Below are positions 1-10,440 of a stretch of 64,000 bases of DNA, piece after piece (within the stretch, counting starts at the first letter, position 1; each line of letters begins with the position of its first letter). Source of the stretch: Sepioteuthis lessoniana (Eukaryota; Mollusca; Cephalopoda; Myopsida; Loliginidae); NCBI GenBank assembly GCA_963585895.1, contig OY757911.1:62790501-62854500 (forward strand), given 5' to 3'. Position numbers and translations under genes: made by a program. The notes beneath the pieces are model-generated. The model worked only from the letters and a program-made list of their open reading frames with translations, did not search any database and had not been told where the DNA came from.

Positions 1-1090
1 GGTGTATACTGTCTGATCTAGCAGACATGTAAGACATGTTCTGTCCAGACTATGCCAACAAGATAAAAGAATTAAAACCATGCTTTCGTTAATTTTATTA
101 TTCATAAAAAGCATACATGTTGCTTCAGTACTCAATACTTCAATTTTTCACCTGATTTTTATGAGAAAAATAGTCCCTCGAGCCTGATACCCATCAAAGA
201 CTGAAATCACTACTCAAGAGTAAATATTTGTAGGGCTATTCTGTTAATAATTACACCAACAGGAGACTCTATTAGATTATAATGTACCAACTATTGTTGT
301 TTTTGCATAACTTTTACACCTTTAAGTTGTCTAAATTCTTTGATGAAACATTCTCGTTTATAATTCCGAACAAATACCCAAAGGAAAGAGATGAACTCCT
401 ACTTATTTCTTTAATTATGAGTCAGATAGTACAACCAATGTTCTTCTACAAAAATGACTTCCCCATTAAATAAATAAATAACTCCGACTATTTCATTACT
501 TTAATTAACTTTTAATGACAACTCTCATTCTGTAATCGTTGAATTAAACAATATACAAAAAATATCTCAGAGAAAGTAATGCAAGTTCAGGTCTAATCGG
601 AAGCCACTTTTACAATTCACCCTGTTTAGTTTAAATATTGTAAATAACAACAACATACTTTAATCTTTGGAAAACGAGTGACACAATATATATGAATGGA
701 TGCTTAAACGAGAAACGGGCCTAATGCAATCATTTTAACTGTCAAATCCGGCACTGATGACAGCGTTGCCACATAACTGGAATGGTGACATAGAATTAAT
801 ATGAGCATAAATTCTATCTTCTTATTGTTCGTTTTGTGTCCTTTTTAAAATATCATATGAAATTTTATAATTGTTTCTTTTTTCTCCCCGAAAGAATCAT
901 TCATAGAGTAAGAAATATAATTGTAACCGATGATATTAGATCCATCAATGAATTCGGAGATATTAATATTACCTTTGGGGCAACTCCTCCGGTACAAATC
1001 TTAAATGTGTTTTTTTAAGTATAAAATATACATAGATTTAGACTCTAAATATTAATTTACATCCATTTATTGAATGATTTTAGAGCATTT
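1..1090. other. AT-rich sequence with no recognised feature
   Basis: I read both strands and found no protein motif, tRNA-like box or recognisable repeat. Open frames here are at most about 63 codons and look random. Confidence 0.5.

Positions 1091-1148
<58 letters not shown>
1091..1148. repeat. (TAGA)n microsatellite
   Basis: An uninterrupted tetranucleotide run of about 14 units. A shorter tract of the same motif lies at about 20048-20072. It produces a spurious YLSIYLSI reading on the minus strand. Confidence 0.97.
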
Positions 1149-1371
1149 TGCGTGTGTATGAGGTGGGGTCTTCGTTGAGTGTGTGTAAAAATAACAGAAA
1201 CTAGTTGAGTCAAATTAAAGTAAATGGTACGAGAGGTTTTGAGAAAATCCAAAAGGAAATGTGAGGAAAAAGTGAGCGGTAGGGAACTAACCATTTTTGC
1301 TTAGATATGTAACGTATTGAACGGCTCATATGAAATTGAATGAATAAATAAATGAATAAAGCCAACAATAG

Positions 1372-1554
1372 TCACTGAAGAACAAGGCCGAGGCACTGGT
1401 GGTAATTAAAAATTACTTGGGAGGACTAGAGGTCCGCGGATCGTTTGCGCAAGTGCACAGGAAGCGGATATCCCTGCTTCAGACACGACAGGCGAAAGTG
1501 AGGGGAAAACTTGTGTCCTTTTCGAACGATCGATGGCAAGACGCAAGAAGGTGA
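1372..1554 (+). pseudogene. Coding-like relic of unknown family
   Basis: One plus-strand frame stays open for about 60 codons between stops at about 1369 and 1552. It reads as a basic, structured peptide, with VRGSFAQVHRKRISLL followed by KVRGKLVSFSNDRW. The base composition is clearly less AT-rich than the flanks. No start codon or splice signal frames it, and the reading shifts frame afterwards. The composition resembles a degraded mobile-element protein, possibly a LINE ORF1, but I do not recognise the family. It could also be chance. Confidence 0.25.
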
Positions 1555-1908
1555 AGACGTCAGTAGAACACCAGCCACGAAGATGTAAGGGACGAAAGTT
1601 TACGAGCCCTAATTTGGTGGGGACGTTCCAAAGTGGGCGGATATGCATATTAGAACCAGGAAAAAATTCAAGGTCTGTCTGCTCATATTTTTCTCACTAG
1701 AACATGTTGCTAATAATTGTCAAGTTGACAGTCGTCTCATGTTTCACTACTTCCTTTCTTTCTCCCGACGGCTACTTACTACGTAGTAGTAAATGAACGT
1801 TGATGTATGTTTGATAGAGATTCGCCTTCGTTAACTGATTACCACGGTGAAGTCACATCGAGGTCGAAAAAGTCGCTATAGTAGAGATGTAGAACTTGGC
1901 TGAATGAA

Positions 1909-1988
1909 TGGGACACACAATGAGACTCGAATTCACTCTTGAAGGTTTCCTTGTCTAGCTTACAATCCATTACGCTATCCAAGGTGCC
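1909..1988 (-). repeat. tRNA-like segment, possible SINE head
   Basis: On the minus strand there is an A-box-like TAGCGTAATGG and, about 40 bases on, a B-box-like AATTCGAGTCTC. The would-be acceptor ends do not pair convincingly, so this is not called as a functional tRNA. It resembles the head of a tRNA-derived SINE whose body is not recognised. Confidence 0.35.
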
Positions 1989-2359
1989 TATTGTGCTGTA
2001 GGGGGTATAATGGGGCCTAATACCTAAAGGTGCATTTTTTCAATGAAATATTTTGTGAAATATTCGAAAACTCGTACACTTAAATACCATATCAGTTTTT
2101 TTTACGAATAATAAAACTTAGATTCGTTTACGAAAACATGGTTATGTTTTGTATCGTGGTGATGTACTAACATAACATGAACTAACATGAGACAGTAAAC
2201 AGCGCCAGAACTAGTGAGAATTGCCTTTTCATTTTTTCAAGAGTGAATTCAGTGTTAAATTAGGTATTGAAGTAGAGTTCGTTGTATATGTGTAGCAGTG
2301 CAAAGAATACCATTCGCTTCTTCTACAATTCAGATTAATTACTCTAAAGTCCGTAGAAT
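1989..2359. other. Intergenic sequence, nothing recognised
   Basis: AT-rich sequence before the minisatellite. No coding or repeat structure was seen. Confidence 0.4.
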
Positions 2360-3815
2360 ATAAACCAAGGCTTTGAAATTTGAACGAGGTGTCCTGTAAC
2401 CTGAGTGTTAAAATTTGGTCGATGAATCCTGGACTTGGAAATTCGAGTAAAGGAACCAGAACGTTGAAATTTGGGCAACAAAACCTGGCCGTTAACATCT
2501 GGCCGATGAATCTGGGGTGTTGAAATTTGGCCAATGAAACATTGGATGTTGTCATTTGGGCGATAAAACTGGGCGTTGAAATTCGGGCGATGACACCTTG
2601 GCGTTGAAATTCAGGCGCTGAAATTTGAGCGTTGAAATTTGGGTGATGTAACATGGACGTACAAATTTGGGCAATGAAACCTGAAAGTTGAAATTTGGCC
2701 GATCAAACCTGATCGAGGAAATTTGGCCGATGAAATTTGGGTTTTGAAACCTGCACGATAAAATCTGGACTTTGAAATTTGGACGATGAAATTTACGCGA
2801 TGAAACCTGGACGTTGAAAGTTGGACAATGAAACCATGGCATTGAAATTTGCCGCAAGAAACATTGAATGTTAAAATTTAGACCGATGAAATCTGGGCGT
2901 TGAAATTTGAACGATGAAACATGAATGTTTAAATCTGTTGTATCGTGGTAAGGAAACGATACACAGTGAAACAGAATTAATTATTTATTAATTCAAGTGG
3001 TACAGTCCGGCGAGTATTATAAGTCGCCCCTTGTAAGTGTTACGTCCGAGGATGGTCTTCAACTGACCGGGATCTTTCAGAGCTCTTCTGTCTTTGCTTC
3101 TGTTTCTCTTCCTAGCTTAAGAGACACAATATCTTTTATACTTCCGCGATACCGGAAGTCACGTGGTACGAGCCTCTATACAACAAAATCTTAGCGATGA
3201 AACCTCGACTCCGAAATTGGTGCGATGAAACCTGGACGTTGAAATTTGCGTGATGGTACCTGGACGTAGAAAATTTGGCGATGAAACCAAGACGTTAAAA
3301 TTTGGCTGATGAAAAACAAACGGTGAAATTGGGATAATGAAATTTAGGCGAAAAAACTTGGCTTTCTTATTTCTGCGATATTTGGGCGATGAAACGTTGC
3401 AGTTTGCATGATGAAACATGGGGGTTGACATTTGGGGGATGAAAACCAGCCATTGAATGATAGGAGAGAAGATATGGGCAAGGAAACATGGGCGGTGATA
3501 TTCGGACAATGAAATCCGGATGTTGGCATTTTGGCAATAAACACTAGACGGTGAAATTGGGCTGATTAAACCTGATTGAGGAAATTTGAGCGATGAAACC
3601 TGGACATTTGAATTTGGGTGATGAGACCAGGGCGTTGAAATTTGGTTGATGAAATTTTGGGTGATGAGACCTGGACGTTGTAATTTCGACACTGAAATTA
3701 GAAACTTGGACGATGAAATCTGGACGTGGAAATTTGAGCAATGAAATTTCGATGTTGAAATTAGCGTGATGAAACCTGAACGTTGAAATTTGCGTGATGA
3801 AACCTGGACATTGAA
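2360..3815. repeat. 28-bp minisatellite built from two 14-bp halves
   Basis: The plus-strand unit is GATGAAACCTGGAC followed by GTTGAAATTTGGGC. Each half fits the pattern G-(A/T)-TGAAA-NNTGG, so the 28-bp unit itself looks like a diverged pair of 14-mers. About 40 units are present, with substitutions and a few small indels, and the array is split by a 250-bp LTR at 2936-3185. Because 28 is not a multiple of three, each minus-strand frame reads the same 28-residue peptide cycle (for example FHRPNFNVQVSSPKF). That explains the overlapping open frames of 65-177 codons. I regard these frames as a by-product of the repeat and not as a gene. Confidence 0.93.
2936..3185. mobile_element. Solo LTR, 250 bp, with 5-bp target duplication
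   Basis: The segment starts TGTTGTAT and ends ATACAACA. This is an 8-bp terminal inverted repeat with the TG...CA ends typical of LTRs. The bases AAATC lie directly outside both ends (2931-2935 and 3186-3190), a 5-bp target duplication as made by retroviral-type integrases. Removing the LTR and one AAATC restores one exact 28-bp unit of the host array, which confirms the borders independently. No internal retroelement sequence is present, so it is a solo LTR left by LTR-LTR recombination. The superfamily (Gypsy-like or BEL-like) is not decided, and the transcription strand is unknown. Confidence 0.85.
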
Positions 3816-4826
3816 GTCATGATAAAAAAAAAAGCAATTTAATGATGAAAGAAAAAAATAGTCAAAAATAATTTAAAAAATATTACAGCTAGATATATGA
3901 ACGACTTAAAGATATTACATCCACCATAGTTAAATAATAAACAAAAATTATACCGTAAATAAATTGATGATGAAGATGCGGTTTCATAAATGTCGTATCA
4001 ATTATACACTAAACCTCTTAACGTATATGACCTTTTTACCAACCCCCAAAAATTTATTCAGGTACAAAATTAAATCTTGCCTCTAAGAAGCCTAAGTTTC
4101 TTATACGTTGGTTGGCGGACCAAGATATTCAAATCGAATGCAACCAAATGAGATTTATTTTTCAACATAGCCCTCCTTCCGGTCCAAACACTTCTTCTAT
4201 TGGTTTTCTACTGCTTGAATCCTATTGGTCCAAAAAGTCAACACCAGCAGATATGACATCATCATATAAACTTTTCAGTCTATTAACTTTTTAGCCTGCC
4301 CTCGTATTTTTAAGTTTGACTAGTTTTTTCTTTCAACGTTATTGTTACACTAAGTTCGAATTGCTACATTCTACGACAGTTAAAGAATAAGAATGAAGAG
4401 GAAATATGAGTTCATAGCTTCTTCATTTATATGCTCTTTCTTTGATAGTTATCGAATATAACAACTGTAAATAATAAAAGCTGCAATAAATATATAAAAG
4501 AAAAACCAATCAAAATTGATGATCATATTCACTTAGCTTTTTAATACGCTTTTACGTGCATGCAAATAATCAGTTGTTATTTACTAAACTTTGCTTGGTA
4601 TTGTACACAGGCTTCTGGTTGCTTACTGTACGTGCTGTTTCTAAATGGTCGTCCATCTAAATAATGGATTGGATCATTGATGTTTAATTCCTGTGATTTT
4701 GCGGGAAACACTGCTTTCAAAGTAATTTGATCACAAAAGTACCTCTGCGTGCAGGATTTATGTCCCTTTTCCCAGGTTTTCACATTCACGTAAATATTAT
4801 ATGAACATAATAAAAATACATTTTTT

Positions 4827-4830
<4 letters not shown>
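3816..4830. other. AT-rich sequence, nothing recognised
   Basis: No convincing coding frame, SINE head or tandem repeat was seen between the minisatellite and the GT microsatellite. Confidence 0.4.
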
Positions 4831-4906
<76 letters not shown>

Positions 4907-4989
4907 CATAATGATTTATCGTTTTTCCACTTATGCAGCTGATTTTGCCATCAATAGAAGAAAATTTTTCATCTTTCCACCCCACACTG

Positions 4990-5061
<72 letters not shown>
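4831..5061. repeat. Paired (GT)n and (CT)n microsatellites
   Basis: GT dinucleotides run from 4831 to about 4905 with one short interruption, and CT dinucleotides run from about 4992 to 5061. About 85 bp of ordinary sequence lies between them. Long open frames here (poly-CV, poly-SL, poly-RE, poly-HT) are artefacts of the dinucleotides. Confidence 0.97.
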
Positions 5062-5064
<3 letters not shown>

Positions 5065-5465
5065 TGTTTCATTTATTTAGAAAAACACGAATCAAGTTAG
5101 AATTACTTCTTTCGTTGTCCTTTATTTTTATCAAAATCATTGCTTCCTCTTTTATTCTCACGCTTCGAATACTGTTTACTACTGTTTACTTGCTTATTGA
5201 TTAAACTCTTTTTTTTTCCTTTTTTTTTTTATTTTTTTTTTTTGTTTTGTTTTTTCAAAAATAAACCTCGATTATATTTAATTTACAAAATTTTAAAGTA
5301 TATAGATAGCATTTAGAGCTATTATCACAGCGGATATTTTTGGACTAATGAACATTTTATTGGTACTCCTAGGACAATGCGGCAAGTGAAACGGTTATCC
5401 TCATAAGAAATGGACTCGGTGACCCAAGTTAAATTCCTAGACTAAGCTGTTTGCGTTCCGATTTC
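5062..5465. other. T-rich intergenic sequence
   Basis: Contains a run of T with few interruptions at about 5206-5252. Nothing else was recognised. Confidence 0.4.
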
Positions 5466-5705
5466 GGTTTCTATATTTAATGAGATATCAACCTCCGTGA
5501 GATATTCAATACCAAAGCCATCTTTTTAAGACGCCAATGAACCTAAAATTGGGTGATATGCGAGTTTATACCTTTTCCAAATGTATTAATTCAAAAGTAA
5601 ATGTAATAACATGACTAGAGTTTGAACTCCGTTACTGCGATGCCGCAGTCCTCTACATTAGCTGCTAAGCTCAGGGGAATTCCCCAGTGTTTTTCTCTTC
5701 GCACT
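5466..5705 (-). mobile_element. Family D SINE copy, antisense
   Basis: On the minus strand it shows the order seen in other D copies: a degraded tRNA-like head, GAGTTCAAACTC-type B box (5' end near 5700), a body with a GGAAAAGGTAT-like block, and a tail resembling TTGATATGCCATTAAA at about 5480. It is strongly diverged, so it is an old copy. Confidence 0.55.
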
Positions 5706-5754
5706 AATGCCATTGGAAAAATCTCTCTCTTTTATCTCAGTTATGGGTGACTTG

Positions 5755-6490
5755 TGGGTTTGGTTTCGTTTCGTTTCGTTTTGTTTAGTTTCGTTTGGAT
5801 TTATGATATATCCACTACTGTAAGTTATTTAATGACAATTTTTTTATACATATATATTAAATATATGATTTCTAAATTCATTTTTAGATAATATTTTTAA
5901 ACGAGCTGAGCTCAATTTTTTCTACACAGTGAAACGTTTACGCTTATTTCTATTTAATACGAATAATTCTATTTATCATTTGTTTGCACATAGTTTAATG
6001 TTTTCAAGCATTGCTATGTATCGCTGACAATTCAATTAAATATCAGTCATTTGCTTATACACACATTTGCTTATACACACGTAAATGATCAAACAGTTCT
6101 ATTTCAAACAATTCAGTTTAGCATGTCAGCAAACTTAAATTGTTCTAAGTATTGCTATGTATCACTAACAATTCAATTAAACAATTGTTTATACACAGTT
6201 AAATGATTAAACAGTTCTATTTCAAGCATATTCAATTTAACATAAATACTTAGTTTAAATGTCAAACAGTTCTATTTAACCCATAGATAGGACCCTATCA
6301 GGTGTTACAACTCCAAGCCAGAGTGGACCTGGAAGCGTTGAAAATAAAGGGGGAAATCTGCATTCAGCAAAACTCGCTATCAAATTTTTTAGTGTTATAT
6401 CCAGGACACTCGTTGGGAGAGTCTACCCCTCTGCATAGATGCAATCGGTGCCTCAGCAGACTGGGCCATAAATAGTCGGAGAACTCGATT
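5755..6490 (-). mobile_element. Family C element, antisense
   Basis: Read on the minus strand, the 5' part (about 6490-6280) carries the family C head with its CTCTGCAGAGG-like and ACACTAAACAATCTG-like blocks and the CCTATCTATGGGT block. This is followed by several AT-rich internal repeats of the ACTGAATTGTTTGAAATAG type. It ends at 5760-5800 in a (CGAAA)n-like form of the usual CCAAACC tail. The element is larger than most copies because it holds more internal repeats. Confidence 0.65.
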
Positions 6491-6605
6491 CTTTAGGTAA
6501 ATAATCTAGAAGAAAAACTGAATTCAAACCAGCTTTACTCTGCTTAAAAAATTCCCCCGTGTCAAATTCTGCTCGGGGCACATGGCTTGGGTAAATACAT
6601 ACAAC
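6491..6605 (+). mobile_element. Family B SINE 3' fragment
   Basis: Matches the last 110 bp of family B: TGAATTCAAACC, a TTTACTCTGCTTAAAAAATT block, a GCTCGGGGCA block and the GGTAAATACATA end. The head is missing. Confidence 0.6.
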
Positions 6606-7194
6606 TAACACAACGCTTCAGCCGATCCATTATTCTGCCGTTGCTAGATGCAAGAACCTAAAAAGAAAAAGAGGGAGAAACTCCTACAAGAAAAAGATAT
6701 AAAAAATTCGTTATCAATGTACTAATTGGATGAATCCATTAACGTAGTAGCAGGTAAGTCAAGTTTCTGGTCGATGCCAATCAATAACTCTGTGCTGTTG
6801 GACTACGGCTCAAGTCGATTTAAATCTATACATTAGGGAAGGAGTCTCCATCATCCGCTTTATGAAAACTTTATCTGATAGACTGAATGTATAAGTGAAA
6901 AGGAAAATAAGTGAGAAACAAATCAACCTCTTAAATTCCGGACTGGATCGAGAAACGAAAAGGTATCAACAAAGAGCTAGTAAAATAAAAACAATTTTTA
7001 GCAAACCCTATCTAGAAGGAGAAAGGTACACATGCCAGGGCCTCGTTGGGATAGAATCCAAATGATTGACACAGAGGATTGTTGGGTTGCAGGGAAAGGA
7101 AAGGTAGCGGTATACATTAGTTTATCTATACAGATAAGACTAGCAAGTAAAGGTTTTTATACGATGCAGTTGTCTTTATTTAAGAAATAACACC
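6606..7194. other. Unassigned sequence
   Basis: Nothing recognised on either strand. The composition is less AT-rich than its surroundings, so an unrecognised old repeat is possible. Confidence 0.35.
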
Positions 7195-7310
7195 TTACTC
7201 CTATATATACTTACCTGCCCTTTCGCACTAGCACGATGCAACACAAGGCCAATTTTTAAGCGGAGACCTTACTCCAGTGTATTTGGGTTCAATCTAATAG
7301 AAGCGTAGCA
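7195..7310 (-). mobile_element. Family B SINE 3' fragment, antisense
   Basis: The block CAATTTTTAAGCGGAGACC and the preceding GCAACACAAGGC match the minus-strand form of the B 3' end. The rest of the element is absent. Confidence 0.5.
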
Positions 7311-7344
7311 CGCCTGTAGTGTATTGATTGATTGATATAAACTA

Positions 7345-7710
7345 GAAACTTAACCAACTAAGTCAGCTGGGGTTGCAGAATACACCGACTGCATCTCTGT
7401 AGAGGAATAAGACTCCCCAAACGAGTGTCCTAGATATGAAACTAAACAAACTGATGGTGAGGCTCTAGTAATGATGGAGCTTTGGGGAATACGGAGTACT
7501 CATTCATTGCCATCGCACCCAGGTCCGGAGAGGTAGCATCTAATATGGTCCTATCTATGGGTCAAATAGAACTAAACTGTGTACTTATACTAAACTTAAT
7601 GGTTTGAAATAGAACTGTTAATATGTATAAAAATGAATTTGGCATTAAATAACCCACAATTGATATTGCTTGATATGTCATAAAACCAATGCAAACCAAA
7701 CCAAACCAGA
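7345..7710 (+). mobile_element. Family C element
   Basis: Starts with AGTCAGCTGGGGTTGCAGAA and ACACCGACTG, followed by GATGGTGAGGCTC, GGAGCTTTGGGGAAT and CCTATCTATGGGTCAAATAG. It has few internal AT-rich repeats, then the shared tail ATTTGGCATTAAATAACCC, a TTGATATGTCATAAAACC block and repeated CAAACCAAACC. It is one of the more compact and complete copies. Confidence 0.8.
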
Positions 7711-7792
7711 AATTTAATGTACCTAGGATTGCAAAAATGGATTCAGCTCTTTAGTACATTTATGACCAAATATTTATGTTCCATTAACCGGC

Positions 7793-8370
7793 TAATTGGT
7801 CTAATGGGTAGAGTGTTCGCTAATGGTCCAGGAGACCGTGGTTCAATCCCAGGTCACGTCATACCAAAGACTTAAAAATGGTACTTGATACCTTCTTGCT
7901 TAACAAGGGATGTCCTCGTGGTGTAATGGTTAAAGCGATGAACTGCGGAATCGTAGTACGCGAGTTCGTACTCCAGTCGCGCTATTACGTTCACTTTCGG
8001 GCAAATACCTTTGGGAAAGGTATGAACCCCCTTATTCTCCCTCCAGCTATGGGTAAATAGTAGGACGGACTAGGTTCTTCAGCCTCGGTTAGGCAACTAG
8101 TCTAGGAGAAGGAAAACTCTGAATTCAAAACCTGTTAAACTCCGTTTAAAAATTGACCTTGTGTCATATCCTGCCCGAGCGGAGGGGTTGGTAAATAGTA
8201 CCTCCTTGCTTAACAGTCAGCAATATAAGGTACGTATCGAGGGTAAAGTGGAGCAATCCAGGGAAAGGAGTAGCGCCCTCCCCTATACCTCGGTGTAGTA
8301 GCTATTGAAAAGGGATCCTTCTGGTCGCCCTTGGCTACGGTCGCCAACTTTACTTACTTTTTACTTTATG
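7793..8370 (+). mobile_element. Family A SINE, split by a B insertion
   Basis: The tRNA-like head reads CTAATGGGTAGAGTGTTCGC with B-box GGTTCAATCCCAGG, then CATACCAAAGACTTAAAAA and GGTACTTGATACC. The body breaks at about 7905 and resumes at about 8199 with CCTCCTTGCTTAACAGTCAG. It then runs through CAATCCAGGGAAAGGAG and GGTCGCCAACTTTACTTAC to the CTTA-rich tail. The older A copy was the target of the nested B element. Confidence 0.88.
7906..8198 (+). mobile_element. Complete family B SINE nested in family A
   Basis: A 293-bp complete copy inserted in the A element. A 17-bp target duplication, TACCT(T/C)CTTGCTTAACA, lies at 7889-7905 and 8199-8215 with one mismatch, as expected for LINE-driven target-primed insertion. 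The head has a consensus A box TGGTTAAAGCG and a B-box-like GAGTTCGTACTCC, so an internal RNA polymerase III promoter is plausible. It ends GGGGTTGGTAAATAG. It is almost identical to the antisense copy at 36850-37140. Confidence 0.92.
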
Positions 8371-9394
8371 TGTATACAGGGGCGTATTTATCCAACCGCC
8401 CACGGTATTATGGGTAGTACGGAGTCTCTTTAGCATTTTTGTTTTTTTACCATTTGATTTTCTTTTGTGTTTTTTTTTAGATCTTCCAGCCCCAATGCAT
8501 ACTTGATTTATTCACTGATATTTATCATGAACTTTTGAACATCTTTTTTATCGTCTATACAATTTCATCTTTTTAATTATGGTAATTTTTAAATGAGTTT
8601 TCTGGCATAAAGTTTCTGCAGTAGTCTGTGTTATGATCGAGACGGATGATTGTCCATATTGTCAGCAAGAATGGATTGACCCTGAGTTTGATCAGTTAGG
8701 ATTAGCATAGAATAGTTGCACAAAAAACTACTTCCTTTTCCACTTAACCCAATAAAAAAAAAGATTTAGGGCTTTGTGCTCAATTATAAATGTGACAATT
8801 TGCAAAAACTATCCATACAACTCCCGACCACAGGTATATAACATAATATCGCTTTAAAGAGAGGTTGCTGCCAAAAAAAAGCTAAGTTACCTCGAGATAC
8901 ATCGAGCCCTGAATAATAAACCTAGCCTTCACATAAAGTTGGGGAAACGTTACCTGAGTGTGGGGCATGCTCATTTTATTATGTAACGCTCAGCCCGAAA
9001 GACATGTGCGTGCGTTCACTCTTGGATTTTTACTCTCGACGAGGACTGGAAAGAGGATAAGGCAAAAAGTGTTAACAGAACCAAAAATTCAAAGAAGTGG
9101 TTCGCTTGTTTAAAAAAAATTCCCAGATATTTCATATCACTGACAAAATAGCCATAACCTTTGTGCTGAGAAACTAGATCCTTAACAAATCTGTGTCGTG
9201 TATTCCATGCAAAAATCATAATGAAAATTGGGAATAGAGTTACATGATATTTCTAAAATATCAATATTCCACATTATTATTTTCCTGATGGTTCAGACGG
9301 AGTTTGTCTCTCTTCGACAGTTTATTTGAGGTAATCATTTAATTTCATCAGCGTCATGTCAGCGGGGCTTAGAATACATTGACACATTAACATA
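8371..9394. other. AT-rich sequence, nothing recognised
   Basis: No tRNA-like head, LINE motif or plausible exon was found. Confidence 0.4.
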
Positions 9395-9630
9395 ATGGTT
9401 CGAGTGTTCGCCAGTGGTCGGGGAGACTGAGGTTCAATCCCAGGTCGAACAAAGATTCAAAACATGGTACTTAATGCGTCGTTGCTTAACACCCTCTTTT
9501 ATAAGATTTAGATCAAGGGTAAAGTAGAGCAATCCAGGGAAAGGAGTAGAGCCTTCTCCTACACGTCGGTGTAGTAGTCCTCGGGTCGCCCTCGACTATG
9601 GTCGCCAACTTGACTTACTTGTTTTCATAT
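9395..9630 (+). mobile_element. Family A SINE
   Basis: Head GGTTCGAGTGTTCGCCAGTG with B-box GGTTCAATCCCAGG, then the conserved blocks CAATCCAGGGAAAGGAGTAG, GGTGTAGTAG and GGTCGCCAACTTGACTTACT. It is moderately diverged and has a short deletion after TTGCTTAACA. Confidence 0.85.
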
Positions 9631-9634
9631 CCCC

Positions 9635-10440
9635 AGCAAAAGAGCAAGACCTCGCCCACACCAATGAGTGTCTTGGATATGACACTAAACTGCTTTTGAT
9701 AGTAAGAATCCAGTTCTGGAGATTTGTGGAATTTTGAATAAACCTTCGTGGGTATTACTCCCAGATCCACTCTGATTCGAAGGCGGAAGTACCTGTTAGG
9801 GTCCCATCTATGGATCAAATAGATCTGTTTAAGAATTATTAGTATTAGTAAAACCATGTAACCGTATGAAGGTAAATGAATATTATTAGATCGAAATAAT
9901 TCCTTGAAAATATATGATAATTAGTCGTGGATAGGAATACTTAAAACAATATGAATGTAAAATATTTGTATTAAGAATATCTAATAATTAATCAGTATTA
10001 TTACTGTTAATTAGTGTTCGCCAATGATCCGGGTGGCCGGGGTTCAATCCCAGGTTGCTTCATACCAAAGACTTAAAAAATGGTACTTGATATCTCCTTA
10101 CTTAACTCTCAGCAATATAAGGTACGTATCGAGGGTAAAGTGGAGCAATCCAGGGAAAGGAGTAGCGCCCTCCCCAATACCTCGGTGTTGTAGCTATTGA
10201 AAAGGGAGTCTTCTGGTCGCCTTCGACTACGGTCGCCAACTTTACTTTACTTACTTTAAACCATATAACTGCGCAAATTTTTTATATATTAGATAAGAAT
10301 ACTTGATATAAAAAAAAAACTCTTCAGAAATAACTACACCGAAAATGAAATAAGTAAACATGAACGTACAATGAACGCGATTTCTTTACACAATACCACC
10401 GTAGTGGAACACACAGTGAAAAACGAATTCACTACACAAG
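9635..10440 (+). mobile_element. Family C element (5'-truncated), split by a family A copy
   Basis: Enters the family at AATGAGTGTCTTGGATATG and continues through ACACTAAACTG, ACTCCCAGATCCACTCTGA and CCCATCTATGGATCAAATAG. AT-rich internal units follow and are interrupted at 10010-10258 by an A SINE. The stretch after that (about 10305-10400, with ACTCTTCAGAAATAACTACA and CGTACAATGAACG) matches the 3' part of the C copy at 34295-34720. The continuity is inferred. Confidence 0.55.
10010..10258 (+). mobile_element. Family A SINE nested in family C
   Basis: Head TTAGTGTTCGCCAATGATCC, B-box GGTTCAATCCCAGG, GGTACTTGATATC, CAATCCAGGGAAAGGAG and the tail CGCCAACTTTACTTTACTTA. It is slightly 5'-truncated relative to other A copies. 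Confidence 0.85.

Noticed and set aside
2997..3194. 65-codon plus-strand frame
   Set aside because: It lies inside the solo LTR and is not a conserved coding region.
2229..3741. Minus-strand proteins of 65-177 residues with FHRPNF-type repeats
   Set aside because: All arise from the 28-bp satellite, which is open in every minus frame. There are no start context, splice or promoter signals.
4577..5204. Overlapping open frames of 91-123 codons on both strands
   Set aside because: They consist of poly-HT, poly-CV, poly-RE and poly-SL from (GT)n and (CT)n tracts.
7915..7995. Possible functional tRNA gene
   Set aside because: The A and B boxes are good, but the sequence continues as the head of a dispersed SINE with target duplications, and the acceptor stem does not pair.
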